Below are positions 14,596 through 22,200 of a stretch of 25,627 nucleotides of DNA, piece after piece (position 1 is the first letter of the stretch; each line of letters begins with the position of its first letter). This DNA comes from a virus. Both the position numbers and the translations under genes were made by a program. Location: positions 1 to 25,627 of IMG/VR virus record IMGVR_UViG_3300006805_000139; one strand, written 5' to 3'. A model generated the notes under the pieces. The model was not told where the DNA came from and searched no databases. It was given only the letters and a program-made list of their open reading frames with translations.

Positions 14596-15504
14596 TCAGC
14601 CCTTGGCCTTCCAGACGACACAGTGGTACTGGTTGGACGACCAGACCTCGTCCGGCTCGACGGAGATGGTGTTGATGGTTGGACGCGCCACGTACACGTC
14701 GACCTCGTCGTATGGGCTGGCGTTGCGGAACACGGCGACGCCGACGGCCTTGGTGCCGAAGTTGTGCGTCACGGTGAAGGATGTGGCCGAACCGTCACCC
14801 AGGTCCAGTTCATACGGAGCGGTGCCCGCCGGGGTGCTGCTAATGAACACGACAGCCATGGTGTCGGTGCCCAACGTGAAGCTGCCGTTGGTCATCAGGG
14901 CGAAGTTGTCGGCCTTGGTGCCCTCGCGGACGATCCAGTAGGAGCCCAGGACGGCCTCACCCGAGGTGTCCCAGTTGGCTGCGCGGGTCATCGCGGTAGC
15001 CGAACCATTGAAGATGTACGAGCCGTTCTGGCTGCCGGTGGTCTGGGCAGTCAGCAGGACGAGATCACCGTTGGTCATGGTGACGCCGTCGACCGTGGTG
15101 CCCGGCGTGGCGATGTTGACGTTGGCGGTCGACGCCACACGAACGGTGCCCTTGGGGGTCTGCCCGGACACCAGACCGGTCAGCTGCGCGTCCACATAAG
15201 CGCGGGTGGCGGCGTCCTGAGCGCTGGTCGGGTCAGCCACCGAGGTCAGACGCTGAGAGCCCATGCCGACCGGGTTGGTCGGGGTGGCCATCTGATCCAG
15301 GCGACTGGTGCGGACCTGGGTGTCGAAGTTGCTGATGGTCGACGCCGTCTGGGTGCCGGTGTGGTTGGCGCGGCTGATGGCGTTGGTGTACGACGTGTCG
15401 ACGTCGGTCTTGCGAGCAGCATCGTTAGGATTGCTAGGTGCACCCAGGTTGACGATCTTCTTGCTGTTCATGTCCTTCTGGGAAGCGGACAGGCGTGCAG
15501 TCAT
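14596..15504 (-). CDS. Tail fibre protein with tail-fibre repeats
   Basis: A 302-residue protein; ATG 15504 has TAGGAGA about ten bases upstream. Two fibre repeats are visible: NSKKIVNLGAPSNPNDAARK-TDVD at residues 13-36 and MGSQRLTSVADPTSAQDAAT-RAYVD at 81-104, both of the form K-I-x-N-L-x-x-P-x-x-x-x-D-A-A-x-[KR]-x-x-V-D. ANHTGTQTASTISNFDTQV (46-64) is another classic fibre segment. Residues 112-225 form a beta domain with repeated N-G-D-L-V-L-L and NGSYIF motifs, and 230-302 a terminal beta-sandwich (TSFTVTHNFGTKAVGVAVF). The protein probably forms a trimeric stalk with a tip for surface binding. Confidence 0.85.
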   Translation of the reverse strand: MTARLSASQKDMNSKKIVNLGAPSNPNDAARKTDVDTSYTNAISRANHTGTQTASTISNFDTQVRTSRLDQMATPTNPVGMGSQRLTSVADPTSAQDAATRAYVDAQLTGLVSGQTPKGTVRVASTANVNIATPGTTVDGVTMTNGDLVLLTAQTTGSQNGSYIFNGSATAMTRAANWDTSGEAVLGSYWIVREGTKADNFALMTNGSFTLGTDTMAVVFISSTPAGTAPYELDLGDGSATSFTVTHNFGTKAVGVAVFRNASPYDEVDVYVARPTINTISVEPDEVWSSNQYHCVVWKAKG

Positions 15505-15518
15505 GTGTTTGCTATCTC

Positions 15519-16007
15519 CTAGAACACGGTGGCGACGAAGGTGAGTGGGTCATCGGTGGAGACCCGACAGGTGTTGGGGGTGATCATCTCGGTGAAGAAA
15601 TCGGTGTACTCGGTGTTGCCGTCCAGGCTGAACATAACGACCTTCACCGGTCCGGTCCGATTCAGATCATGCGGGATGACCGTGACCGACTGCGGGGTGT
15701 TCTGGGTGTGCACGTACGGAGCGAACGGCTTGGCAGCCGGAAGCTCGGTGATCAGCTCGGCGAAGTCCGGGTCTAGCGAGACCTCGGCGTACCCGCGCGT
15801 CCACAATCGGGTGAAGCCGGGAGACTTGGCGACAGTCCACGGCAGCGGCTGAATGGAGTCCGGGTCACCCTTGGGCTGCAGCTGCCAGCGGATACGCCCC
15901 AGGTTGAAGGTGATCGGCTGCCGGGTCAGGTTACGGGCGTAGAGGTCCGGGCGCGGCGCATACCCGTCAGGGTCCTGCTCCAGCTCATACACCAGCTCTA
16001 CGGACAC
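15519..16007 (-). CDS. Virion-associated protein, paralogue of the 206-residue protein at 12730-13350
   Basis: A 162-residue protein from GTG 16007, with GGAGGGCGG eight bases upstream. That SD lies inside the 3' arm of a 10-bp hairpin (16011-16056). Residues 22-89 are a gapless match to the 206-residue protein (about 27 of 68 identical; shared L-[YF]-A-[RK]-N, P-x-G-x-x-D-S-I and P-G-F-x-R-L-W). The C-terminal part (SVTVIPHDLNRTGPVKVVMF, TEYTDFFTEMITPNTCRVST) looks like a small beta-sandwich. A role in the virion, perhaps as a fibre adaptor, is inferred from position immediately before the tail fibre gene. Confidence 0.65.
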   Translation of the reverse strand: MSVELVYELEQDPDGYAPRPDLYARNLTRQPITFNLGRIRWQLQPKGDPDSIQPLPWTVAKSPGFTRLWTRGYAEVSLDPDFAELITELPAAKPFAPYVHTQNTPQSVTVIPHDLNRTGPVKVVMFSLDGNTEYTDFFTEMITPNTCRVSTDDPLTFVATVF

Positions 16008-16010
16008 GAA

Positions 16011-16056
16011 ACCGCCCTCCTATCTGCTACCTCTTCAGGGCAGACGGGAGGGCGGT
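16011..16056 (-). promoter_or_regulatory. SD-sequestering hairpin before the 162-residue gene
   Basis: ACCGCCCTCC at 16011-16020 is fully complementary to GGAGGGCGGT at 16047-16056, with an inner TCTGC/GCAGA stem (16023-16027 with 16040-16044). On the minus-strand RNA the 3' arm is GGAGGGCGGT, the ribosome binding site of the gene starting at 16007. Folding would hide it. No T-run follows, so translational control or RNA processing is more likely than termination. Confidence 0.6.
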
Positions 16057-16070
16057 GACAGGGTTACTGG

Positions 16071-16310
16071 TTAGACGGCTGCCTTGTTCACCGTGGGCAT
16101 CACGGTTCCACGCACGGGGCGCTTGATGTGCAGCTTGCGGATGCCGATCACACGGGCGTTGGGGAGCACAGCTTCTCCCTTGGTGCCACGGGTGGCTGGA
16201 TCAAGGATGAAGTTAGCGATGTCCTCGGGGCTGTCGCCTTCCGGGGCGCTAACAATCACCCGCTGGTCCCGACCTTCACGATCGGCGAGCGTCACCATGT
16301 AGGTGTCCAT
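16071..16310 (-). CDS. Small hypothetical protein (79 residues)
   Basis: ATG 16310 is preceded by GAAGGAGACC, a strong SD. It is the first gene after the terminator at 16434-16463 and so probably the first gene of a transcript. The sequence begins YMVTLADREGRDQRVIVSAP and ends with a basic segment (RKLHIKRPVRGTVMP), with a small alpha/beta pattern and an acidic loop (EGDSPEDIANFIL). It may be a small ubiquitin-like or ferredoxin-like fold. I recognise no family. Confidence 0.7.
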   Translation of the reverse strand: MDTYMVTLADREGRDQRVIVSAPEGDSPEDIANFILDPATRGTKGEAVLPNARVIGIRKLHIKRPVRGTVMPTVNKAAV

Positions 16311-16328
16311 GCCGGTCTCCTTCGTTTC

Positions 16329-16348
16329 GGAAACTCGTTTGAGTTTCC
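16329..16348 (-). promoter_or_regulatory. 5' leader hairpin GGAAACTC/GAGTTTCC
   Basis: A perfect 8-bp stem with a four-base loop ends about six bases before the AAGGAGA ribosome binding site of the 79-residue gene. Placement near the 5' end of the presumed transcript suggests an RNA-stabilising or processing element. Confidence 0.5.
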
Positions 16349-16368
16349 TCTATACGGATATTGTGCGT

Positions 16369-16397
16369 CTTCTACACGGTTTGCGCAACATTGGCAA
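16369..16397 (-). promoter_or_regulatory. Possible sigma70-type promoter after the terminator (weak)
   Basis: On the minus strand TTGCCA (16397-16392) is followed after 17 bases by TAGAAG (16374-16369). It sits between the terminator and the 79-residue gene, where a promoter is needed if termination is efficient. The -10 match is only fair; other hexamers such as CAATAT and TATAGA lie just downstream. Confidence 0.35.
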
Positions 16398-16433
16398 CTG
16401 TGATTCACCTGAAATATCCGGTCCCGGAGATAC

Positions 16434-16463
16434 AAAACACCCCCGGTCCGAGGACCGGGGGTG
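16434..16463 (-). terminator. Rho-independent terminator
   Basis: CACCCCCGGTCC (16438-16449) and GGACCGGGGGTG (16452-16463) form a perfect 12-bp GC-rich stem. Read on the minus strand it is followed by TTTTGTAT, so it terminates leftward transcription from the genes above 16559. The 248-base gap 16311-16558 holds this terminator, the promoter candidate, the leader hairpin and otherwise nothing recognisable. Confidence 0.85.
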
Positions 16464-16558
16464 CTTGTGCTTCGCTGATGCAGATCAGCTTAGCAAGTGG
16501 GGCTTTCGCCCGCTTCCCACCCACGGGAAGGCCTTAATCGTAGCAGATCAAACCACCA

Positions 16559-16894
16559 CTAAGCACCATCGTCCTGCTGCTGAGCCGCGACGATGTGGGA
16601 CAACTCACGGTCGCTCGTGCGAGCCACTTCGATGAGCTGCTTGGGCTTCCAGGCCGGGTTGCCCTTGGGAGCCTTCACGCGATCCTCAGCGGTCACCGAG
16701 ACGTACGGCGGGGCTGCCAGGGCGTCGTTGTCGATGCCCTGCTCCTCGGTCACTGGAACGTTGGTCCGCTTGTTGAAGGCGTTGCCGTCCTCCAGGCTGT
16801 GGTCGCCGGGGTTGGGCAGCTCTCCAGACCCCTCCGCGATCGTGACGATCGGGGGCGGGGTACTGCTCGGAGAGTTCGGGATGACCAGGCTCAT
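16559..16894 (-). CDS. Hypothetical hydrophilic protein (111 residues)
   Basis: ATG 16894 overlaps the TAA of the preceding small gene (TAATG), with AGGTGAC as SD inside it. The protein is proline- and serine-rich at the start (SPSSTPPPIVTIAEGSGELP) and then acidic and disordered, with a more ordered helical end (PAWKPKQLIEVARTSDRELSHIVAAQQQ). The final segment could be a short DNA- or protein-binding helix pair. It is the last gene before the terminator at 16434-16463. I recognise no family. Confidence 0.65.
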   Translation of the reverse strand: MSLVIPNSPSSTPPPIVTIAEGSGELPNPGDHSLEDGNAFNKRTNVPVTEEQGIDNDALAAPPYVSVTAEDRVKAPKGNPAWKPKQLIEVARTSDRELSHIVAAQQQDDGA

Positions 16895-17106
16895 TACACG
16901 TCACCTGGGTCCGACTCGAACTTCACCGGCTTGGTCCAGCCGCGCACGACGGTCTTCTTCACCGGGCCCGTGGGGGTCTCGATGGTGATCGTCTGCGTGT
17001 TGGCCGGGTTGCCGGGCGCGCTGGAGCGCCAGAACTCCTTGGGCACCATGTTGGCAGTGGGGTACTCCGGTGGCGCACCGTAGTGCTGTTCAACCTTCAT
17101 CGTCAT
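16894..17106 (-). CDS. Small hypothetical protein (70 residues)
   Basis: ATG 17106 is preceded by AAGGAGAGC, an excellent SD. It is hydrophilic with a beta-hairpin-like centre (TQTITIETPTGPVKKTVVRGW) and an N-terminal EYPTANMVPKEFWRSS segment. It is coupled to the following gene by TAATG and follows the 517-residue gene by 12 bases. The function is unknown. Confidence 0.65.
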   Translation of the reverse strand: MTMKVEQHYGAPPEYPTANMVPKEFWRSSAPGNPANTQTITIETPTGPVKKTVVRGWTKPVKFESDPGDV

Positions 17107-17118
17107 GTCGTGCTCTCC

Positions 17119-18672
17119 TTACTTCAGTAGACCGGCAACCATGGACAAGGTGTCCTGAACCGAATGGACGGGGACCTCGAACGCCGCCATGTGAGCCTGC
17201 ATGGCCATCGCGGCATCGCCGTTCTCGCGAGGATGCTGGCTAACCCACCCGCGTAGCCATTTGTCCCAGACGCCGCCGTGCACCAGGGCGGTGTGCAGCG
17301 ATCCTTGGACCGGCGGCAGGTTGCGCTTGTGTCGCCACTGGCTCGGTGGCGGCATCTCCGGACGCCGTGGGTCTTGCCACTCACCGGGGTCGCCCTGCTG
17401 GTAACGCGGGATTGGGTTATTGAGCGGGTTCTTCGTGCCCCACTCCTGCTCGACCTGTTGTGGATCGCGGCCACGGTTCTTCGGGGCGTCCAGGACCTTC
17501 TGCAGACCCTTGGGGCGCTCACCGGGGGCTACGGAGCCAGCACCACGGCCAGCAGCATCTACGTCGGCCTTGAACTTGCCCCAGGGGCCAGCCTGAGTCT
17601 GCTTCGGCACCTGGTGCTTACCGGGGTCCTGCTGCATCTCGTTGATGCGGCGTGTGGCCTCCCAGGACGCCCGAGCATGCAGATCGTAGGCCAGGTCCTG
17701 GCGCTTGCCGCCGATGCTCATGTCATTGAGCTTGGTGAAGTGCTCAGGGGTGGAGTAAACCGCGTTCGACAGGTCGGCCCCATGTGGGGTCATCTGCAGC
17801 CGGGCGTGGTGAGTGTCCACCGTGGTGGCCTGGTCGGGATGCATGCGCCAGTCCGGTTCACCGCTGTACGGGTTGACCGGGTGCTCGTAGTACCCGTTGT
17901 CGTCTTCCACGCCGGGACGCGGGGGACGGAAGTCGGCGGGGTCCATGATGTTGCTGAAGAAGGCCTTGGTTTTCGGGCCACCGAGTACCGTGCGGGGGTC
18001 CTCACCGTGGTAGATGCGCTTGGCGTCGTTGACCTGGCCGCTCAGGGTCGGCATGGTGAAGTCCGGATTGGAGCCGTCGTAGTTGGCCGCGAAGTGCGTG
18101 CCGTGCTCGATGTTCTCGTCCCAGGACTTGCGCGGGCTGAACGCCGAGAAGGTCGACACGACGCGGGGGTGGTCGCCGTGGGTCTTGTCGGCGACGTCCT
18201 TGGTCAGGTCGTGTGCGGCGCGGTACCAGACGCGACCGTCGTAGTCCTGGTCGGGTGTCTGAGCCAAGTGGTGCGAGACGTGGTTGTTGACCAGGTCTTC
18301 GAAGCTGCGACCGGTACCGTTCAGAACACCCCACGGGTCGTTGACGGGGTCCTCGGAGGCGTTGACACGCTCGATGAGCCCGGCGTTGCGCTTGGGGTGC
18401 AGTCCGGCCTCGGACGGGTGCATGACATCGCTCTCCATGGGAGGACGCGTGTCCGAATGGAAAGCTCCGCCGTCGGTGGCTCCACGCCAGTCGCTCTTCA
18501 TCCACGGGGCGTCTTCGGCTGCCGGGTTGGGGCGCGGGGTCTGGTGTCCGTATGCGGAAGTGTCGCCGCCTCGGCCACCGGGAGCATGAGCGCGCGGGTC
18601 CATGTCCAGGGCCTGACGCAACCACGCATTCGACATGGTGGCCTGGTCACGAGCGGATACGAAAGTACGCAT
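17119..18672 (-). CDS. Leader-tagged 517-residue protein with a possible DNA-glycosylase-like core
   Basis: ATG 18672 has a GGGAGAG SD that lies inside an 11-bp hairpin. Residues 1-17 (MRTFVSARDQATMSNAW) are a diverged copy of the shared leader. Residues 25-90 are disordered. Residues 149-291 contain WYRAAHDLTKDVAD, VVSTFSAFSPRKSWDENI, GGPKTKAFFSNIMDP and TTVDTHHAR. This order, with S-P-[RQ]-x-S-W-D-x-N, then K-[TV]-x-[AS]-F-x-x-N-I and [VI]-D-[TR]-H-A, recurs in actinophage proteins and resembles a helix-hairpin-helix glycosylase fold; I recall this rather than derive it. The C-terminal 180 residues are Pro/Arg/Gln-rich, ending in a helical segment. It is probably a virion-carried or DNA-acting protein; its activity is unknown. 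Confidence 0.6.
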   Translation of the reverse strand: MRTFVSARDQATMSNAWLRQALDMDPRAHAPGGRGGDTSAYGHQTPRPNPAAEDAPWMKSDWRGATDGGAFHSDTRPPMESDVMHPSEAGLHPKRNAGLIERVNASEDPVNDPWGVLNGTGRSFEDLVNNHVSHHLAQTPDQDYDGRVWYRAAHDLTKDVADKTHGDHPRVVSTFSAFSPRKSWDENIEHGTHFAANYDGSNPDFTMPTLSGQVNDAKRIYHGEDPRTVLGGPKTKAFFSNIMDPADFRPPRPGVEDDNGYYEHPVNPYSGEPDWRMHPDQATTVDTHHARLQMTPHGADLSNAVYSTPEHFTKLNDMSIGGKRQDLAYDLHARASWEATRRINEMQQDPGKHQVPKQTQAGPWGKFKADVDAAGRGAGSVAPGERPKGLQKVLDAPKNRGRDPQQVEQEWGTKNPLNNPIPRYQQGDPGEWQDPRRPEMPPPSQWRHKRNLPPVQGSLHTALVHGGVWDKWLRGWVSQHPRENGDAAMAMQAHMAAFEVPVHSVQDTLSMVAGLLK

Positions 18673-18676
18673 GGGT

Positions 18677-18711
18677 GTGGGCTCTCCCTTCTATCAATTA
18701 GGAGAGCCCAC
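18677..18711 (-). promoter_or_regulatory. SD-sequestering hairpin before the 517-residue gene
   Basis: GTGGGCTCTCC (18677-18687) and GGAGAGCCCAC (18701-18711) form an 11-bp perfect stem around a 13-base loop. On the minus-strand RNA the 3' arm GGAGAGCCCAC includes the SD of the gene starting at 18672, only four bases from the ATG. Folding would block initiation. Confidence 0.6.
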
Positions 18712-18719
18712 CAGGTGTC

Positions 18720-18902
18720 TTACAGGCTGACCCGCTTCACCGAACCGGTGGCGATCGAGTCGCCGAGCCACTCGTTGAACTGGAAGTCACCGCCGAACCA
18801 CTGGCCTTCGTCCAGGTCAGCGATCTCGCCCTCGACTCGCGCCTTCAGTTCTGCACGGGTGAACTTGCCGCCGTCATACTCATAGCCGCTTGAAAGAACC
18901 AT
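18720..18902 (-). CDS. Small hypothetical protein (60 residues)
   Basis: ATG 18902 is chosen over an upstream in-frame ATG because GGAGGAGGTGTGAC precedes it and it follows the TGA of the preceding gene by one base. The protein has a strand-like start (VLSSGYEYDGGKFTRAEL), a helix (ELKARVEGEIADLDEGQW) and an acidic-aromatic end (WFGGDFQFNEWLGDSIATG). It is acidic and compact. The function is unknown. It precedes the hairpin that controls the 517-residue gene. Confidence 0.65.
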   Translation of the reverse strand: MVLSSGYEYDGGKFTRAELKARVEGEIADLDEGQWFGGDFQFNEWLGDSIATGSVKRVSL

Positions 18903-18903
18903 G

Positions 18904-19158
18904 TCACACCTCCTCCCGAGCACCCAGGAAGGCGTCCAGCGCCTGCTGCTTGCGGGCGTATCCGGTCTGCGGGTGGGCCCAGTCCTCGGTCAGGGTGTCC
19001 CAGACGCCCCAGTCGTAGGAGATCAGGTCGTCGTCGGAGTCAAACTCCTGGCGCTCCAGACGGAAACGACCCTGGGCTTCAACCCAGACGTTCTCGTCCC
19101 ACCGGGTGAAGATGAAGGGGCCGACCTGGAGAGTTACGGTGCGGTTCTGCGTGGTCAT
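18904..19158 (-). CDS. Small hypothetical protein (84 residues)
   Basis: ATG 19158 is preceded by AGAGGTCACC; a longer reading from 19254 would overlap the fibre gene and lacks an SD. It starts TTQNRTVTLQVGPFIFTRWD and is beta-rich (WVEAQGRFRLERQEFDSDDD), ending in a helix (GYARKQQALDAFLGAREEV). It is the first gene after the promoter at 19189-19217, with a leader of about 24 bases. It is followed by the 60-residue gene across one intervening base. No family is recognised; it may be a small regulatory or structural accessory protein. Confidence 0.7.
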   Translation of the reverse strand: MTTQNRTVTLQVGPFIFTRWDENVWVEAQGRFRLERQEFDSDDDLISYDWGVWDTLTEDWAHPQTGYARKQQALDAFLGAREEV

Positions 19159-19188
19159 GGTGACCTCTTTCTCGTGGGTGCTGATACA

Positions 19189-19217
19189 AGTATTGCAGCT
19201 CCTGGAAGGAATGTCAA
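19189..19217 (-). promoter_or_regulatory. Sigma70-type promoter (TTGACA-17-AATACT)
   Basis: On the minus strand a perfect TTGACA at 19217-19212 is followed after exactly 17 bases by AATACT (19194-19189). It overlaps the stop codon of the collagen-like fibre gene and lies about 24 bases before the SD-led start at 19158. It would drive the 84-, 60- and 517-residue genes. Confidence 0.6.
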
Positions 19218-22200
19218 GTGATGGCCCACCACTGTGTTCCGTCAGAGATGACATTCATGACGGCGTTCTGCGTCGTGACAGCTTTGGTCGACGCGGCGTC
19301 GATCGTTTCAGAGGCGTTGGGGTCGAAAGTCACCGCATTGGCTGAAGAGTCAGTCTTCTTGATGGTGTACACCTGGCCGGGCACCGACGCTGCCGGGGGA
19401 GAGCCGATGGTGATTGCACCACTGGTGGCGTTGCACAAGATGATCTGGTCAGCAGCTGTCGCCGTGTAAGACGTTGTCTTGGCGACAACAGATTGCGCAA
19501 CCAGGGGTACCCAGACACCCGGAGAGCCGCCCGTGACGCACTTCCAGCCGGTCGGGCCAACACCCGAGGTGTTCCAGCACAGGTCGCCAGCCAGCCACTG
19601 GCCGTCGGTGGGGATGCTGCTCTGCTGGAATACCGACCGGCCATTCTCCGGATACCACAGGCCGTTGCGGGTCTGTCCGCCCACGGCGGCAGGGATGGCC
19701 GGGGTGCCCGACCACGCCGCCCAGGCTGTGCCACCGATGTGCGACCCCTGGTCCCAGAGGTATTGCAGGGAGCCGGATGCGGCCACCTGCGCCCACTGCG
19801 TGTAGGTACCCGACGCGGTGCCACGCACGATGCGAACCTGCGAGTGTGGACCCATGGCGTTGAGAATCAGCTGTGGCATCGTGGTGGTGCCGTCAACCGT
19901 CACCGAGAACTCCGCCGACGACGCTGACAGCCGGGTCACCATGTCTCGGACCCAGATTTTGTAGTAGTAGGTCGCAGCAGTCAGGGTGGTGCTGTACCCA
20001 CCGGCAGACATCGCCCACGCTGTGGCGCTGCCGAACGGCTGGCTGTACGCCGTGGTGGGGATGGGCTGGCCGTTGTTGGGCACGATGGCCCACGCAGCCT
20101 GCAGGTACTTGATGGTGAAGTCCGACCCCACGCGCAGGGGAGCTGCCGTCAGCGCGGCGGCGATGTTCGTCGCGTTGGAGGAGGCTCCGGTGGAAGTGAC
20201 ATTCGGAATCAGGAAAGTGCCCGATTGGAATCCAGGCTTGGCCGTGGAAGAGCCGAACACCACCGACCTGGCGCTTTCGAAGGTGATCTCACCCTGCTTG
20301 CCCAAGCTCTGAATGTCGACGTCGGTGTTGCGGAGCGCGCCATAGGTGCTGGCGGGGTCGTCCAGACGCTGAGTGAAACGGACATGACGACTGAAGATCA
20401 CCCGGCTGTTCAGTGTATCGTTGACGTCATCGATCTGGAACGTGGGGCGGTACTTGCGTGCCTCGTAGTAACCGCTGCGCACCGCGACGTTGGACCCCTT
20501 GATCAGGAAGTTTGCCGTGGACGACGTGGTGCCGTCGCCCTCGATGTGGTTACCTTCCAGGACCACGTCCGAACTGACGAACTGGTGCCAACCCGAGATG
20601 CAGCCCCGCACTGTCGCTCCGAGGCAGTTGTTCAAGCTGATGCCAGGGCAGGCGTAGGCCATGATCTGATCGAACACGTATCCGTCACCGTTGCCGGTGC
20701 CCTGATAGACCCATCCCGTGATGGTGTCGGCGCTGATCTGGCTCAGACTCGTGAAGTCGCTGTATCCGGCACTGACGAACCCATTGAGCATGGTGGTCAG
20801 ATTGATGCGGGTGGCCCGGACCGACCGCTGGTACAGCTTGATCAGAGAGCCGTTGGGAGAGTTCGCCCCCGAGAATCCGACATCCTCGAAAACCACTTTC
20901 CAGTGGGTGTTGAAGTCGTTGGTGGAGGTGGAGTTGGCCAGGAACAGGTAGTCCGTGCTGGTCATGCCCGTTGGGAACATGATGCGCGATGTCTTTCCCG
21001 CGCCCTTGAAGACGTAGGTGTTCAGGCTCTGGTAGTAGCTGCCACCAGAAACCGCTGTGTTGTTCAGGCCGACGTTGTACGTGGTGGGGGTCCAGTTTCC
21101 CGGAGGGACGTAGCAATATCCACCGCTGGCCTCCATGGCTGCCACCACGGCAGTCAGGTTGAACGTGTTGCCGGTGGTGATGTAGTCGCGGATATCCACG
21201 ACTGGCCTGGCCGTGCTCTTTGCCACGAGGTCGGAGTACGGGATGCCACCACCGGGCTTCTGGTAGGCGGTGTTGGCCAGACCCAAGGAGGTCTGCACAG
21301 CAGCAGCGAGGTCGACAGCGGGGACGCCGCCGCCAGGCTTCTGGTAGGCCGTGCTGGCCTTGGTCAGATTGGTCTGGGCAGCAGTCTCCAAGTCTGCGAC
21401 CGGGACGCCCGTGCCAGGCTTGGTGTACTTGCTGTCCGCCGTCGACTGAGCGGTGTTGGCCGCTGTGAGCGCGCTGGCGGCGAAGGTGCTGGCCGCTGCA
21501 GCGGAGTTGGCAGCGGTGTCGGCTGTGGCCTGAGCCGCATCGGCAGCCGCTTGAGCCGCATCGGCACCGGGGCCCTGCGGTCCAGTCGGTCCGGTCGGCC
21601 CAGCAGGACCGGTGGCACCCGTGGCTCCAGTGTCACCCTTGGCCCCCTTGGCACCAGTGTTGCCCTGGGGTCCCTGAGGTCCGGTAGCGCCTGTGGGGCC
21701 TGCGGGTCCGGTGAGTCCAGTCAGGCCGCGTGCTCCGGAGGGTCCCTGTTGGCCCGTGGGTCCGGTTGCTCCAGCGGGACCGGGAACACCCACGCCGGTT
21801 GGGCCAGCGACGCCCTGAGGCCCCCGTGGGCCGATGGGGCCTGCGGGTCCTGTGGGTCCGAGGTCACCGCGAGGACCCTTGTCGCCGGGGAAGCCCGGCA
21901 TACCACGCGGGCCTTGAGGACCGGTTGCGCCGTTGGACCCGGCTGCACCACGGTCACCCTTGTCGCCCTTGTCGCCCTTAGGTCCACGAATGCCAGGTGC
22001 TCCCGGAAGACCGATAGGCCCCTGAGGGCCGACGGGGCCACCAGGGGTGCCCGGAGGACCTTGCGGACCGACGGGACCTTGAGGCCCCATGGTCTCGATG
22101 ATCCGGACGTTATCCCCTGAGGTCTCTGTCGGCACCAGGCGCAGGCCCTCCGAAGGCAACGGGGTAATCACCCACATGCCCGGAGACGCTTCACGCTCCC

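Noticed and set aside
16311-16558. A small gene or tRNA in the longest intergenic gap
   Set aside because: No SD-led open frame and no cloverleaf. The gap is explained by terminator, promoter candidate and leader hairpin.
17278-18885. A 535-residue plus-strand open frame opposite the 517-residue gene
   Set aside because: It is the antisense frame of a GC-rich gene: rich in Val, Arg, Gly and Leu in a codon-position mirror pattern, with no SD and no family motifs. The minus-strand reading has a leader, motifs and an SD.
21566-22087. Short-period repeat resembling a CRISPR array or minisatellite
   Set aside because: The period follows Gly-x-y codons inside an intact reading frame, with no spacer-repeat alternation.
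20225-22120. A 631-residue plus-strand open frame over the collagen-like fibre
   Set aside because: It is antisense to the fibre; its Ser/Arg/Gly/Thr runs are the mirror of Gly-x-y codons.
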